64,000 nt of DNA from JAWKNZ01 sp041391425 (GTDB lineage: Bacteria > Bdellovibrionota_B > Oligoflexia > Oligoflexales > JAWKNZ01). The stretch lies in assembly GCA_041391425.1 (NCBI GenBank), contig JAWKNZ010000014.1, forward strand, positions 29,039 through 93,038, written 5' to 3'. Shown in pieces: positions 18,792 through 29,147 of this stretch (position 1 is its first letter; each line of letters begins with the position of its first letter). A program made the position numbers and the translations under genes. The notes under the pieces were generated by a model. The model did not search any database. It worked only from the letters and a program-made list of their open reading frames with translations, and was not told the DNA's origin.

Positions 18792-18944
18792 GCGCTTAAC
18801 CCTCCTAAGACAAGAGGCCTATCGGAATGAAGTGGTAAAACTTTAATACTAATTTCATAAGATTTCTGATTATTTATTTTATTTTAAATGCTTATCTTTA
18901 TCATTTTATTGTTTATCTTAGGTTATTGAGAATGATATTTGTTA

Positions 18945-19616
18945 TCATATCCCCATTTCGACACCGCCTACCAGGCTTAAGGATTTTTCTTTTCCGTGGG
19001 TGCTCATCTCAAAGGTTTGCTCGTCATCTGCATCTTGATTGAGGGTTAGGTTACTAGCCCAGTTACCCCTCAGCTCAGCAATAAGTCCAATTCCAGGCGC
19101 GGTTGCGATTCCTAGTCCAATTGCAGCAAAGTTGCTGGTTTTTGCAAATTTTTGGATACGGGCTTGATTTGTTTCTTCTGCATATTGGGCATTAAGTTTT
19201 ATCTTATAGTTTCCTTGAACAATTCTTCCGCCTTTGACATATAAAGCAAATCCTCCTAGGGGATACCAACTCATCAACTCCAAGGAGAGCGCACCACTTT
19301 CAACAGAGTCAATATTTTTTCTTGATATGTTGCTATTTGGGATTGGAGTATCTTGTTCGTAGCCTAGCCCAAAGGCAACTGGCAGTGATTGGAAAGGATT
19401 GATATGTAAGGTTATTCCCAGACTTTGTCTTTTAAATTTGTAATTTTGACTGTCAAGGCTGTCTTGAGAAAGTTCACTGCCACTGGTGCCAGATAAGTTC
19501 AATCGACTTTGTCCCAAGCCACCAAAAACTTGGATATCGAAGAGGCAAAATGCATTTGAAGAGTATAGAAAAAACGACGAAGCAATGGCCACAGATTTGA
19601 AGAGCTTTTGTTTCAT
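18945..19616 (-). CDS. Outer-membrane beta-barrel candidate
   Basis: 223 aa with a typical signal peptide (KSVAIASSFFLYSSNAFC). The mature chain has alternating polar/hydrophobic stretches and Gly/aromatic-rich turns (FGGLGQSRLNLSG, VAFGLGYEQD, LMSWYPLGGFALYVKGG, FAAIGLGIATAPGIGLIAELRGNW). It ends SLVGGVEMGI, which fits a small transmembrane or surface beta-barrel. GAGG precedes the ATG. No specific family is recognised and the barrel assignment is inference. Confidence 0.6.
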   Translation of the reverse strand: MKQKLFKSVAIASSFFLYSSNAFCLFDIQVFGGLGQSRLNLSGTSGSELSQDSLDSQNYKFKRQSLGITLHINPFQSLPVAFGLGYEQDTPIPNSNISRKNIDSVESGALSLELMSWYPLGGFALYVKGGRIVQGNYKIKLNAQYAEETNQARIQKFAKTSNFAAIGLGIATAPGIGLIAELRGNWASNLTLNQDADDEQTFEMSTHGKEKSLSLVGGVEMGI

Positions 19617-19822
19617 AGGTGCCTCTTTACAAGGTTTTCTTTAGCTTGAATAGGAAGCTATATCTGATAGCATGGTCTTTATTTTTTGGGAAATTCTATT
19701 CCTGATTTTAATCTGTTTATTATTAACTTTACCATATGATTATATAACCTTAGCGAGGTCAAATATGCCTATCACCTATGGCTAATCTTAAGGTGCATAA
19801 AAATTTTTGAAAATAAGGAAGT

Positions 19823-20257
19823 TTATAAATCTCTACGGCTTGGAATTAGCCAATTGGCGACTAAGATTGAAAAGCTAATTGTAAATGCAACAGCCAGGGC
19901 TGTATAGAGGTGTTCTTCGGCACTGCTACCATTTCGTAGCTTTAATGACTCTATAGCGTTGAGTATTGATAGGCCTGGAACAAGAAAAATTACTCCAGGG
20001 ATAATAAAACTTTGGGAAGGGCTTTGGGTGCGGCGAGCAAGGAGCTGTGCTATTGTTGCTACGACAAATGCAGTAGCAGCGACGCTAAATAGGTGTGAAT
20101 ATTCTTTTGACATGTAGCGGAACATAGAAGATGAAATTACACCAATAGACACTGCGTAGATTAGGTGTCTCCTTGGAGTGCGAAATAGAATTGCTAGACA
20201 TAGAGATAACACGATTGAGAAAGTCATGAAAGCTATAATGTCAATTAGATATTGCAT
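19823..20257 (-). CDS. Threonine/serine exporter, ThrE C-terminal-type subunit (DUF3815)
   Basis: Small membrane protein with about five hydrophobic segments and the blocks SQSFIIPGVIFLVPGLSILNAIESL and LYTALAVAFTISFSILVANWL, typical of the ThrE_2 half of split threonine/serine exporters. The start is taken at ATG 20257 so that the protein begins MQYLIDII. A TTG at 20284 that overlaps the upstream stop is the alternative and would suggest translational coupling. It follows the N-terminal-half gene directly and should form a two-subunit inner-membrane exporter with it. Confidence 0.8.
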   Translation of the reverse strand: MQYLIDIIAFMTFSIVLSLCLAILFRTPRRHLIYAVSIGVISSSMFRYMSKEYSHLFSVAATAFVVATIAQLLARRTQSPSQSFIIPGVIFLVPGLSILNAIESLKLRNGSSAEEHLYTALAVAFTISFSILVANWLIPSRRDL

Positions 20258-20280
20258 GTTTTTACACTTATAGTTAACGT

Positions 20281-21044
20281 TCAAAAAATTTCTAGGAGCG
20301 CTGTAGCGACACCGATACCAAAGGAAATACGAGAGCCAATAATCAATACTTCGACAGTTTTGGCAGCTCCGGAAACTAGGTTTTTTTGTGCGATTTCATG
20401 TATGGCATTGAGAAGAACTAGGCCAGGGAGCAGGAGTATCACACCACCGGTTATAATTCTATTTTCATTTATTCCTGATATATATTGAGCTAAGCATCCC
20501 GATATAAGTGCTGCCGCTAAGCTTGAGAGAAAATCCGCTAAGTATCTACGATTTTCTCCTGCTGATAGTTGTTTTTGTAGGGTAGCAATTAAAACTCCCA
20601 ATGGGAAGGATATGAGAACTTCAAGCCTATTTCCCCCTAACATATAAATCAATGTAGAGCTGGCACCACCACCAGCTAATGCTGTTAACCAAGCAGGGTA
20701 GGAGCCGGACTTTCTTCTATGGCTTTTAGTGTTTTTAAAGCCTCTGATATTTCAGGTTTTTCGCTAAAAAATAGATCGACCGCATCGTTAATTTGCTGGA
20801 TCTTGTCCAGATTTATCTGCCAATTTCTGACTCTAGACAGCGAAACAGACTGCTTGCCATTTTTTTTTACCATAATCGAAACCCCAGTTGGGAGGGCGAG
20901 GGATTCAACTTCGAAATTCCAAATACCACCTAACTTGGCGAGGAGGGATTCTAACCGGTTAGACGAGCAGCCGGATTCGATCAATAGCTTTGAGCATTCA
21001 GATAGGAGTTGATTAAACTGTGTAAGTTCATCTTCTGAATCCAA
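20281..21044 (-). pseudogene. Threonine/serine exporter, ThrE N-terminal-type subunit (DUF1212), frameshifted
   Basis: Two adjoining frames make one DUF1212 protein. The first (21044 to ~20690) holds the soluble amidase-like part: SKLLIESGCSSNRLE and LALPTGVSIMV. The second (~20700 to 20281) continues YPAWLTALAGGGASSTLIYMLGGNRLEVLISFPLGV, with membrane segments and the mirror block GGVILLLPGLVLLNAIHEI. The frame changes by one lost base near 20690. The join is not in a long homopolymer. It may be a genuine disruption or an assembly error. Coupled to the following DUF3815 gene. Confidence 0.75.
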
Positions 21045-21163
21045 GAATGCACCCCAGCGAATAAATGAGCAGAACGATATAAGTTGTTTAAATAGTTACC
21101 AGCAATAAATAGCCCTAGATATGGGATAAATGCTGTAGATAGATTATAGCCATTTTTTTATTT

Positions 21164-22428
21164 TTAGCCAATAAATTCACGTCCATACATATAAGGCTGC
21201 AAGGCTTTTGGTATTCGAATGCGTCCATCCTTAGTTTGATGGTTTTCGAGTAAAGGGATCAATATTCTTGGACAGGCTATAGCAGTATTATTGAGTGTAT
21301 AAGCCAAGTATTTTTGATTTGATGTGTCTTTGTAGCGTATGCCTAGGCGTCTGGCTTGGAAATCGTAAAAAGTAGAGCAACTATGAGTTTCGCCATATGC
21401 TTTTCTGGATGGCATCCATGTTTCAATGTCGTGCTTTCTAACCTGCCCTTGACCAAGATCTCCTGTACAAACATAAACCACACGATATGGCAGCTCAAGC
21501 AATTGCAGTATTTCTTCGGCATTGCTTAGAAGCTCGTTATGGAGTTGTTCGGAAATATTCTTGTCCGCCGGGGCTAATATAACTTGCTCTATTTTTTGGA
21601 ATTGGTGGACTCTGTATAGGCCTTTTGTGTCCTTTCCGTAGGTGCCGGCTTCTCTTCGGAAGCAAGTACTCTGTGCTAGTAGTTTTAGTGGCAGCTCTGC
21701 TTCTTGGAGGATTTCATCCGAATGGAAACTGCATAGAGGGACCTCTGAAGTACCGACTAGTGCCATTTTATCTTCTGGCACACAATAGGCTTGATCTCGG
21801 CCAAGGGGAAAATACCCGGTTCCTTCCATTGCAGATTCCAGAACTAGCACTGGAACAGACATAGGTTTATAGCCTTTTTCTACGAGTAGGTCATAGGTTA
21901 ATCTTAAAAGCGCCTGTTCTAAAAGGGCGCCATCACCCGTTAACACGTAGGAACGGCTACCAGAAAGTTTTACCCCCCTTTTAAAATCCATGAGGCAGTG
22001 TTTTTCACCTAACTCTATATGGTCTAAAGTTTTGAAATCAAAATTAGGCTTTTCTCCCCAACATTTAATTTCCAGATTGTCGTTATCATCTTTACCTATA
22101 GGCACATCCTCACGGGCGGGCTGGGGGACAAGAAGCAGCAATTGTTGGAGTTCTTGTTTATCCCGTTTTATCTGTAATGTGAGCGTTTCCATATGTTCTT
22201 TGAAGTCTGTCACTTGTTTTTTAAGGCTGCTCTCGCATCAGGGGTCGAGCTTGCTATCATTTTTGAAATGCGATTTCGCTCAGCTTGAAGGGTTTCAAGT
22301 TCGTGCTGTAGAGGTCTTATTTTGTTGTCTAACTCGATAATTTTATCGACATCGACTTTAAAATTCTTATTTGCTGCAGCTTGTTTTACTAGTTCTGGAT
22401 TTTCTCGAATGAAACCAATATCTAACAT
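21164..22428 (-). CDS. serS: Seryl-tRNA synthetase, interrupted by a one-base frameshift
   Basis: Class II aminoacyl-tRNA synthetase charging tRNA-Ser (and tRNA-Sec). The first frame (22428-22210) encodes the coiled-coil tRNA arm, starting MLDIGFIRENPELV. It breaks at an A6 run (22217-22222 on the plus strand). Seven A would read ALKKQVTDFKEHMETL and join the second frame (22213-21164), giving about 421 aa, the normal length. The catalytic core is intact: motif 2 region STCFRREAGTYGKDTKGLYRVHQFQKIE and motif 3 NNTAIACPRILIPLLENHQ. Because serS is normally single-copy and essential, the break is likely to be an assembly error or to be bypassed. See findings. Confidence 0.92.
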
Positions 22429-22725
22429 AAATTTCTTTCAATCCCACATATATCGTTTGATCGTTTTAGCAGATTCAGATTTCTAGCCATGATAGATATC
22501 AGATATCCTACTTTGGCAAGGGGTGATTTGCTACGCTGTCCGGAACTATCATAGGAGTTTTCATTGTTTTTTCAACTGGATTCTGAGTGGGTGCTTTTAG
22601 CTTATATGTCTATTTTTGATCCCTTAAGGATGTGGCGGTATTGGGGGTATAATTATGGAAATTCTGAATTTGAGCATGAGTATAGCCTGATTGATTGAAT
22701 GGCATAGCTTTAACATAGCTGGATA

Positions 22726-23040
22726 TTATCCAGCTATCGAGGATACTTCAACTTGTTGTTGTTTTCCGGCAGCGATGTCTTTCAGTATGCCGCGACAATA
22801 TAAGTACTCAGAATTAGAAATAATATCGGATTCTGAGCCAACAAAATCGCTTGCTTTTATGCAAACCGTCCGCTCTTTAGAGCTTAAATCTGATATAGAT
22901 TGATATTTACCTGAAGTTAAGAATATGTATGCAAACTTAACTGTAATCAGCCTTTGAAACTGTTTTCTTTGAAATTTCCAAGCTATATCTCCGCCGTCTA
23001 CCACTACAATACCATCGGTTCTAAGGAAAGCTTTGAACAT
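22726..23040 (-). CDS. Small hypothetical protein
   Basis: 104 aa, no signal peptide or transmembrane segment evident. It is supported by GGGAGG about nine bases before the ATG. The chain begins MFKAFLRTDGIVVVDGGDIAW and has a plausible alpha/beta composition with two cysteines. No family recognised. It lies upstream of serS on the same strand, separated by about 300 bases with no gene. Confidence 0.55.
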   Translation of the reverse strand: MFKAFLRTDGIVVVDGGDIAWKFQRKQFQRLITVKFAYIFLTSGKYQSISDLSSKERTVCIKASDFVGSESDIISNSEYLYCRGILKDIAAGKQQQVEVSSIAG

Positions 23041-23310
23041 TTTGATGACCTCCCACTTCGGTTAACTTCTAAGTAGAGAGTTGCATATCTGATGCCGAAA
23101 ATATATTTATAAAATTAAATGGTTATACTTAAAGGCGCGTTCAGAGATTCGATTTCTGTCTTAAATTTAGACATTTTTAGGCCTCTTGATCATATTTGTG
23201 TTTCTTCTTGTAATCTTAGATGAATTTAATGCCATAATTTTAGAAAATGGAGGTAGAGGCTATAATGGTGAGAGGTGTTTGAATGGTTTTGTATCTGATA
23301 TGAGGTCACT

Positions 23311-24180
23311 GTGGTTGAACAGTTAAAAAAATCTGATAGTACGTTGATGTCACCTGTGGATGGCCTTACTTTGACAATTCATAGTTGGGCTCCTTTTGAG
23401 GGCGACCCTGAGCAAATATTGGTTATCCATCCGGGGTTTGGTGATCATGCCCAACGCTATCTGAATCTAATTAATGGGCTAAATGATAATAAGACTCTAT
23501 TTGTGGCAATCGACGCGAGAGGGCATGGAAAGTCTGAGGGGATTCGCGGGCATGCAAATTCTTTTTCTGATTTTTCGCAGGATTTGGATTGCTTGATAGA
23601 CCATTTGCGAAGCCAGTATTCTTTGCTACCCGTGACTTTGTTTGGCCATTCAATGGGGGGAGCGGTGGTTTTGGATTATGTCCAGCGCGATGGAAGTCAG
23701 AACAAAATACATGTTTTGGTCGTAAGCGCACCTGCTTTAAAAATTAAATTAACTCCAGCTAATTTACTAAAAAAAATTATTGGAGAAAACTTGGCGCGGT
23801 TTTTTCCTGATCTAATTATAGCTGCGAATTTAGATGCAGATGCCATAAGTAGTGATGAATCAGTGATTAATGACTATCTTGAGGATCCTTTGGTTCATGA
23901 TAAAATCTCTTTGCGATTGGGATCGGAATTGCTTTCTATAGGTAAAAAGATCTTTCGTGACGCCGAAAAGATTAATCTTCCCGTATATTTAATGCATGGT
24001 ACAGAAGATAAAATCGCCTTACCTTCGGGATCAGAAGAATTGTTTGTGAAAATTACTAGCGCGGAAAAAAAATTGAGCTTGTATCCTAAGCTTAGGCATG
24101 AATGTTTTAATGAAGTGCCAGCGGCAAGAAATGAAGTTTTGGCCCAGCTGAAATCATGGCTTGATACATATTGGAATTGA
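23311..24180 (+). CDS. Alpha/beta hydrolase, monoacylglycerol-lipase-like
   Basis: 289 aa serine hydrolase of the Hydrolase_4 / lysophospholipase type. The nucleophile elbow is GHSMGG, with FVAIDARGHGKSEG upstream, Asp in LMHGTEDKIALPSGSEEL and His in KLRHECFNE, which complete the triad. HPGFGDHAQRY provides the oxyanion-hole region. There is no signal peptide, so it is cytoplasmic. GTG start with GAGG about eight bases upstream. Probable substrate is a monoacyl lipid or lysophospholipid (family knowledge). Confidence 0.87.
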   Translation: MVEQLKKSDSTLMSPVDGLTLTIHSWAPFEGDPEQILVIHPGFGDHAQRYLNLINGLNDNKTLFVAIDARGHGKSEGIRGHANSFSDFSQDLDCLIDHLRSQYSLLPVTLFGHSMGGAVVLDYVQRDGSQNKIHVLVVSAPALKIKLTPANLLKKIIGENLARFFPDLIIAANLDADAISSDESVINDYLEDPLVHDKISLRLGSELLSIGKKIFRDAEKINLPVYLMHGTEDKIALPSGSEELFVKITSAEKKLSLYPKLRHECFNEVPAARNEVLAQLKSWLDTYWN

Positions 24181-24420
24181 AAGTTTTTGAAATTATTTAT
24201 AGTTGCTACATGGATCTATCCATAAAATGCCCAGCTTTTTAACATGTACCCTCAATTTTTATACCACAAATCTAGATAGTTATAAAAAATTGGAGAATGT
24301 GCGTTTTTGAGGAGTTTTTTCCTTAAGTTTTTGATGCTTGCTACGATTCTTCTATATAGGCGGAAGGTTTTAATAATCTTTGGCCAGATGTTTTGCCAAA
24401 AACAAAAAAGGGAGATGGCC

Positions 24421-24834
24421 ATGAATATAGAAGAAAATTTGCCGTGTGCAAAAAAGATGGTGTTAATCGATGACGATCCTATTTATAGGGCGATTATGCT
24501 TAGAGCAGCAAAGAATGAAGGAATAGTGCTGCATGCCTATGACTCTCTCTTGTCCATTAGTATTACAAGTAATATGGAAGATTATGATGCTGTTATAATT
24601 GATTATGATTTGGGTGAACTCACCGGTGTCGATATCGCTAGTTATTTATCTTCTGTCTTCGGGGATATTCCTATGGTGCTTGTTAGTTCGAGTTTGCGTG
24701 AGCAAAAAGATGGTGGGAAAAAATGGCCGAAGCATATCAAAAAGTTTGCATTAAAAACAGAAGGATATAGCCCGGTATTGGCAATGGCTAAGGAACTTGC
24801 GAGTACTTTGAATTACGACCAGCCTATGCAATGA
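24421..24834 (+). CDS. Stand-alone response-regulator receiver protein
   Basis: About 137 aa from ATG 24421 (GGGAGA upstream); the frame is open back to 24307 without a site. It has a receiver domain with acidic pair KMVLIDDDP, phospho-acceptor Asp in AVIIDYDLGELTG, Ser/Thr in VLVSSS and a late Lys in KKFALKTEG. No output domain. It lies just before a decayed hybrid kinase on the same strand and may have been its partner (inference). Confidence 0.8.
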   Translation: MNIEENLPCAKKMVLIDDDPIYRAIMLRAAKNEGIVLHAYDSLLSISITSNMEDYDAVIIDYDLGELTGVDIASYLSSVFGDIPMVLVSSSLREQKDGGKKWPKHIKKFALKTEGYSPVLAMAKELASTLNYDQPMQ

Positions 24835-24903
24835 AATTCTTACTGTGTAATTAGGCGAGTTATAGGAATAGGGAACATTCTTAAACAACGCGTAGGTGTG
24901 TGT

Positions 24904-27338
24904 ATGATCGTAGAAGGATTATATGATATTCTTATAATTGAAGACGACCTTGAATTTAGATATTATTTAGAATTGCAGATACGTAGATCAGGATTGCGAG
25001 ATGCTAATATCTATGGGGCTAGCTCATTATCGGCTGCTAAGGAAATATTAGATTCCCATGATATTAGCATTGTTCTGACAGATCTAAATATTATTGACAG
25101 TCGAGGGATTGAAACGTTTAGGTCAATCCATACAGAATATCCTTCATTACCAGTGATCGTATTATCAAACCATCCAGACAAAGATATTGCTAAGACTGCT
25201 GTCCATGAGGGAGCGCAAGATTATCTTGAAAAATCAGAGCTGGCGCGCACATGCCTTAAAAAAAGCATTGAGTATGCAATCGAACGTGAGCACTTGGTGC
25301 AAAAGATTAAGTTAGCAGAAAAAATTGAGAAAGATACATCGAAAAAGAAAACAGATTTTCTTGCAAAAATGAGTCATGAGATAAGAACTCCTATGAACGG
25401 AGTTATTGGTATGACAAATTTGCTAATACATACCTCTTTAACATCAGAGCAAAGGGATTATGTTGAAACAATTCGAAGGTCTGGAGAAAATTTAGTTGAA
25501 ATTATTAATGATATTTTGGATTTATCAAAGATGGAGAGCGGTCGTCATCATGCCTATCATTCTGATTTGAATCTTCGCTGGCTTGTAGAAGATACCTTGG
25601 CTCTTTTACTCAACAGGCAATGCAGCATGGTATTTTTCTGATAAATCTTGTTGATTTCGATGTTCCCTCGAGTTATTGGGAGATCGGCATAAATTTAGAC
25701 AAGTTTTGACAAATTTTATTTCAATGCCATGAAATTTACCAAAAATGGTGTGATTCTTATTAGAGTTTCGCTTGTTGATGGCAAGCATATTGAAAGAACT
25801 ATGCATGAAAAAATCAAAATTAAGGTGAAAGTGCAGGATTCTGGAGTTGGTATCGGTGATGCTGTGATCTTGAATCGTTGTTTGAGCCTTATAAACAATT
25901 GCATCAATATAAATACGAATCTAATGGCAAAGGGACAGGCTTAGGGCTGGCAATCTGTAAACAACTATCAAAGATTTTAGGTGAGAAATTGGAGTTGAAA
26001 GTGAGCAAGGGAAAGGTAGTACTTTCTGGTTTACTGCAGTTTTTAATTATAAGCCTCAAAAAATCATAACTAGATATCCTTTGGAGAAAATTAAATTGTT
26101 ATTGGTTGGTACTGATTCTTCTTCAAATCAACTATTGAAGAGCTGATTAGTATGAGGAAGATTAATGTTGCCACAGAGTCTCCGATCAGTAACTTAGAAC
26201 AGTTTCATCAGCATATTTTATCTCTTTCTAGAGAGGATGAAATAAGTTTGGTTTTGATTAATGGTCATAATATGGAAATAGAGCAAATTAATAAGTGGAT
26301 TGTAGAGATAAGAGAAGTTTTTGAAGCTTCCTTATATTGGTATTTTGTCCGCTAATAATAAACAACTTAGCTTTGATAAAGAAAGCAAGGAGCAAATTAA
26401 ATTATTAAACTTTCCTGTCAGGCAATCGGGATTTTACTCACAATTAGAGGAACTCTTTAATTCTCGCCAAAGTGCTGAAATATCAGATAACTACTTGAGA
26501 AGTATAGATTTTTAAACCATTAAAAAAATTAAAGAACCACAAGGTTTTGGTGGTTGATGATAATATTATTAACTTAAAAGTGGCGACTAAGACATTGGAA
26601 CATCTTGGTTATGCCTATGACACGGCAATGGATGGGCATCAAGCAATTCAAAAATGCATTAGCACTCCCTATGCAGCAGTATTGATGGACTGCCGTATGC
26701 CTATTATGGATGGATTTGATGCCACTCAGGCGCTAAGAAAGTCCGAACATGTAGCCAAAGATTTGCCGATTATTGGATTGTCTGCCAATTCGATGGCGAT
26801 TGATGAAGAACAATGCATCGAGGTAGGAATGGATTGTTTTTTAACTAAGCCCCTTGAAATTGATGTTATAGATAAAACATTGAAATATTTAATTGCGGGA
26901 AATAATAAAGAAGGGAAGGAGAAGAAGTGCTAAATACTAACTTTGACGAAACTGAGTTTGACGATGTATTAGATTATAAGGTTTTGCATCAACTTTCTCT
27001 GTTGGATTCGACAGATAATAGTTTTATACAATCGCTTATAGACACCTTCTTAAATATGGGACCCGGAGTTGATTGATGAGCTCAACTCAGCTTGTGATAA
27101 CTGCGATCAAAAATTACTCAGTCAATTTGCCCATAAGTTGAAAGGCTGTTCTAGGAATTTAGGGGCATATAGATTGTCATAAGCCTGTGAAGAATTAGAA
27201 ATATGTCAGTCTAAAGATTCGTCTGATTTTATCGCAAAGGTTGAGAAAATTGCGATAGAATTTTCGCATGCAAAAAGAGCTCTCACCTCAAAAGTTTGCC
27301 TCTTGAGTGTTTTATTTTATATCAGTCCAATGGGATAA
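24904..27338 (+). pseudogene. Decayed hybrid histidine kinase (REC-HisKA-HATPase-REC-Hpt)
   Basis: Domains can be followed in order through changing frames. The N-terminal receiver reads DILIIEDDLEF...LTDLNIIDSRG. HisKA carries the phospho-acceptor His in FLAKMSHEIRTPMNG. The HATPase region reads GDRHKFRQVLTNFI, NAMKFTKNG, VQDSGVGIG and GTGLGLAICKQL. A degenerate receiver-like stretch, an intact receiver (VVDDNIINLKVATKTL...VLMDCRMPIMDG, residues at 26547-26933) and an Hpt domain (FAHKLKGCSRNLGA) follow. I resolve at least ten frame changes from ~25610 to 27070, both losses and gains of one base, and a TAA at 27180 where CAA is expected. Mixed lesions plus a nonsense codon support real decay, though some could be sequence errors. 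Confidence 0.85.
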
Positions 27339-27344
27339 GTTTTT

Positions 27345-28041
27345 CTAGTTTGTTTGAGAAATGGACGGCTCCTTCTTTGAGGTATCCGTGCTATTTTGTA
27401 CTGGATTTTCATAACGGATTTTAATGTCTACTAATGTGCTGTTATCGCCAGTAATTTTTAATTCGGTATCTTTTCGTATCTGCGTAAAGGAGCCTTTTTG
27501 TGGGATAGGCCAATATTCTGTTGTACCTACTTTTAAGTCTTCTCCAAAAATATAAATTGCTTGTTTTTTTCATATTGAGTGATTGTTATCTGTATCGATA
27601 TATCTTCTTCTTCTGCTTTGAGGTCTTTCATTGCTGTGGAAACTATTTCCTCAATTTATCGCCACTAATTTTTATTTGAAGCAAGTTGCCATTTTTCTTA
27701 TTGGCTACCCATCGGTCTAAAGATTTTAATTCTACCGAACCGAAAGTTTCACCATTAATCGTCATTTCATTTGAGTTTTTGTCTTTCGTATTCTCCCCTT
27801 GTTTTCTTGCTGTGAAGTTTGTCGTAAAATAGTATTGGTTTGTTCCAGAATCATCCTGGTTTCCAGCTCTGATGGACATAATCTCAATTTCATGGCTGAG
27901 TTGGCTATAGTCCAAGTATTTTCTTGAAGATATAGCGTTTTTTTGAGCATATAAGGAATTATCGCCATAAGCCGACAAGAAGATAAGGAAGAGAAGTGTT
28001 GCAATCTTTATGGATTGAAGGTGGCTCTTTTGCAAAATCAC
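27345..28041 (-). pseudogene. Exported hypothetical protein, broken by two frameshifts
   Basis: The GTG at 28041 follows GAGG and gives a signal peptide ending near NSLYAQ. The first segment runs to ~27643. One added base there continues as EEIVSTAMKDLKAEEEDISIQITITQYEK. A second one-base loss in an A7 run (27564-27570) then leads to IYIFGEDLKVGTTEYWPIPQKGSF and the end at 27345. It has two similar halves: E/G-G-FG-E-L and YW-x-P blocks suggest beta-rich repeats. No family recognised. It converges with the decayed kinase, seven bases apart, and diverges from the phosphatase-PilZ gene. Confidence 0.65.
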
Positions 28042-28148
28042 GTTGACCTCGAAGTGAGTTGTGTTTTTTTGATTATAGCTAATTGTTAAAGAGGAAACAA
28101 AGTTTAACAAGGATTTGAATGTGGTTTTAAATAAATATTACAAGTATT

Positions 28149-29147
28149 ATGGCAAGTTATATGGGTAGCCCTTATGACGAGATCTTCGCTATTGGTGATA
28201 TTCACGGCTGTGCTCGTGAATTACAGAAGCTATTGGAAGTATTACCATATACTGACAATTCCCTTATTGTGTTTTTAGGGGATTATGTTGATAGGGGGCC
28301 TCACTCCTCTACGGTTATAGATATAATAATTAACCTTAAAAAGACTGCAAATGTTATTACCTTAATGGGCAATCATGAATCGATGTTTTTGGACTTTTTG
28401 CGTGAGCCTCACTCAGCTGCAGCGGGGCGATTTATTTTTAATGGAGGCGGAGCGACTCTTGCTAGTTATGGGGATGATTCAGGTGGCTATATTATCCCTG
28501 AATCACATTCACAATTTTTGGGGCAACTTTTACCATTCTATGAAACAGAAGAATACTTTTTCGTTCATGCTGGTGTCCCAGATATTGCTCTTTCAGAAAT
28601 AGATGTCAGAAAACATGGATCTTATTTATTATGGGCACGTGAGCCATTTCTTTCAAGCGATTTTCCATGGAAAAAAATTATTGTTCACGGGCATACACCA
28701 GTAAAAGATGTTAGTATATTTTCTCATCGCATCAATTTGGATACAGGCTGTGTTTTCAATCATAGGCTTAGTGCTATAAGGCTTTCGGATCGTAAAATCT
28801 TTAATGTCGAAAAAATTAAAGATCCGGCAAAAGCTATATTAAAAGATGATAGCTCTGAAAGACGCGGAGTCCGGTTTAAGGGAGCTATTCCGATTCAGGT
28901 CTTTCATAACTCGACTGCAATCGCTTTAGAAACGTTAGATTATAATGAATTTGGTTTTTTTGCCGTCGATTTTTCTCAAGATAAGTCTTTACGGCTTAAA
29001 GAAAATGAAATTATCGATATAAAGATAAACACTAGTCCAAACGCCATTACTTCTCATAAAGGTAAAGTGTTACGAGTCAAGAAAGAAAAAGAAGGTATAT
29101 ATTATGCTGTTAAATTTTTAGAAAATGCTATTGTTAAAGATAATTAA
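28149..29147 (+). CDS. PP2A-like Ser/Thr protein phosphatase fused to a PilZ domain
   Basis: The N-terminal ~220 residues are a calcineurin-like metallophosphatase with all core motifs: GDIHGC, GDYVDRGPHS, GNHES, VHAGV and HGHTP, which coordinate two metals. The following ~100 residues begin SSERRGVRFKG (an RxxxR motif) and contain DYNEFG in the place of the D/NxSxxG motif, with beta-strand-rich spacing to the end (KVLRVKKEKEGIYYAVKFLE). This is the layout of a PilZ c-di-GMP-binding domain, with Asn in place of the Ser. No signal peptide, so cytoplasmic. The combination suggests a phosphatase controlled by c-di-GMP (inference). It converges with the double-CheX gene with no gap. Confidence 0.82.
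   Translation: MASYMGSPYDEIFAIGDIHGCARELQKLLEVLPYTDNSLIVFLGDYVDRGPHSSTVIDIIINLKKTANVITLMGNHESMFLDFLREPHSAAAGRFIFNGGGATLASYGDDSGGYIIPESHSQFLGQLLPFYETEEYFFVHAGVPDIALSEIDVRKHGSYLLWAREPFLSSDFPWKKIIVHGHTPVKDVSIFSHRINLDTGCVFNHRLSAIRLSDRKIFNVEKIKDPAKAILKDDSSERRGVRFKGAIPIQVFHNSTAIALETLDYNEFGFFAVDFSQDKSLRLKENEIIDIKINTSPNAITSHKGKVLRVKKEKEGIYYAVKFLENAIVKDN

Noticed and set aside
18649..18846. Plus-strand frame over the 64-residue basic protein
   Set aside because: The minus-strand frame has a strong AGGAGGG site; this one has none.
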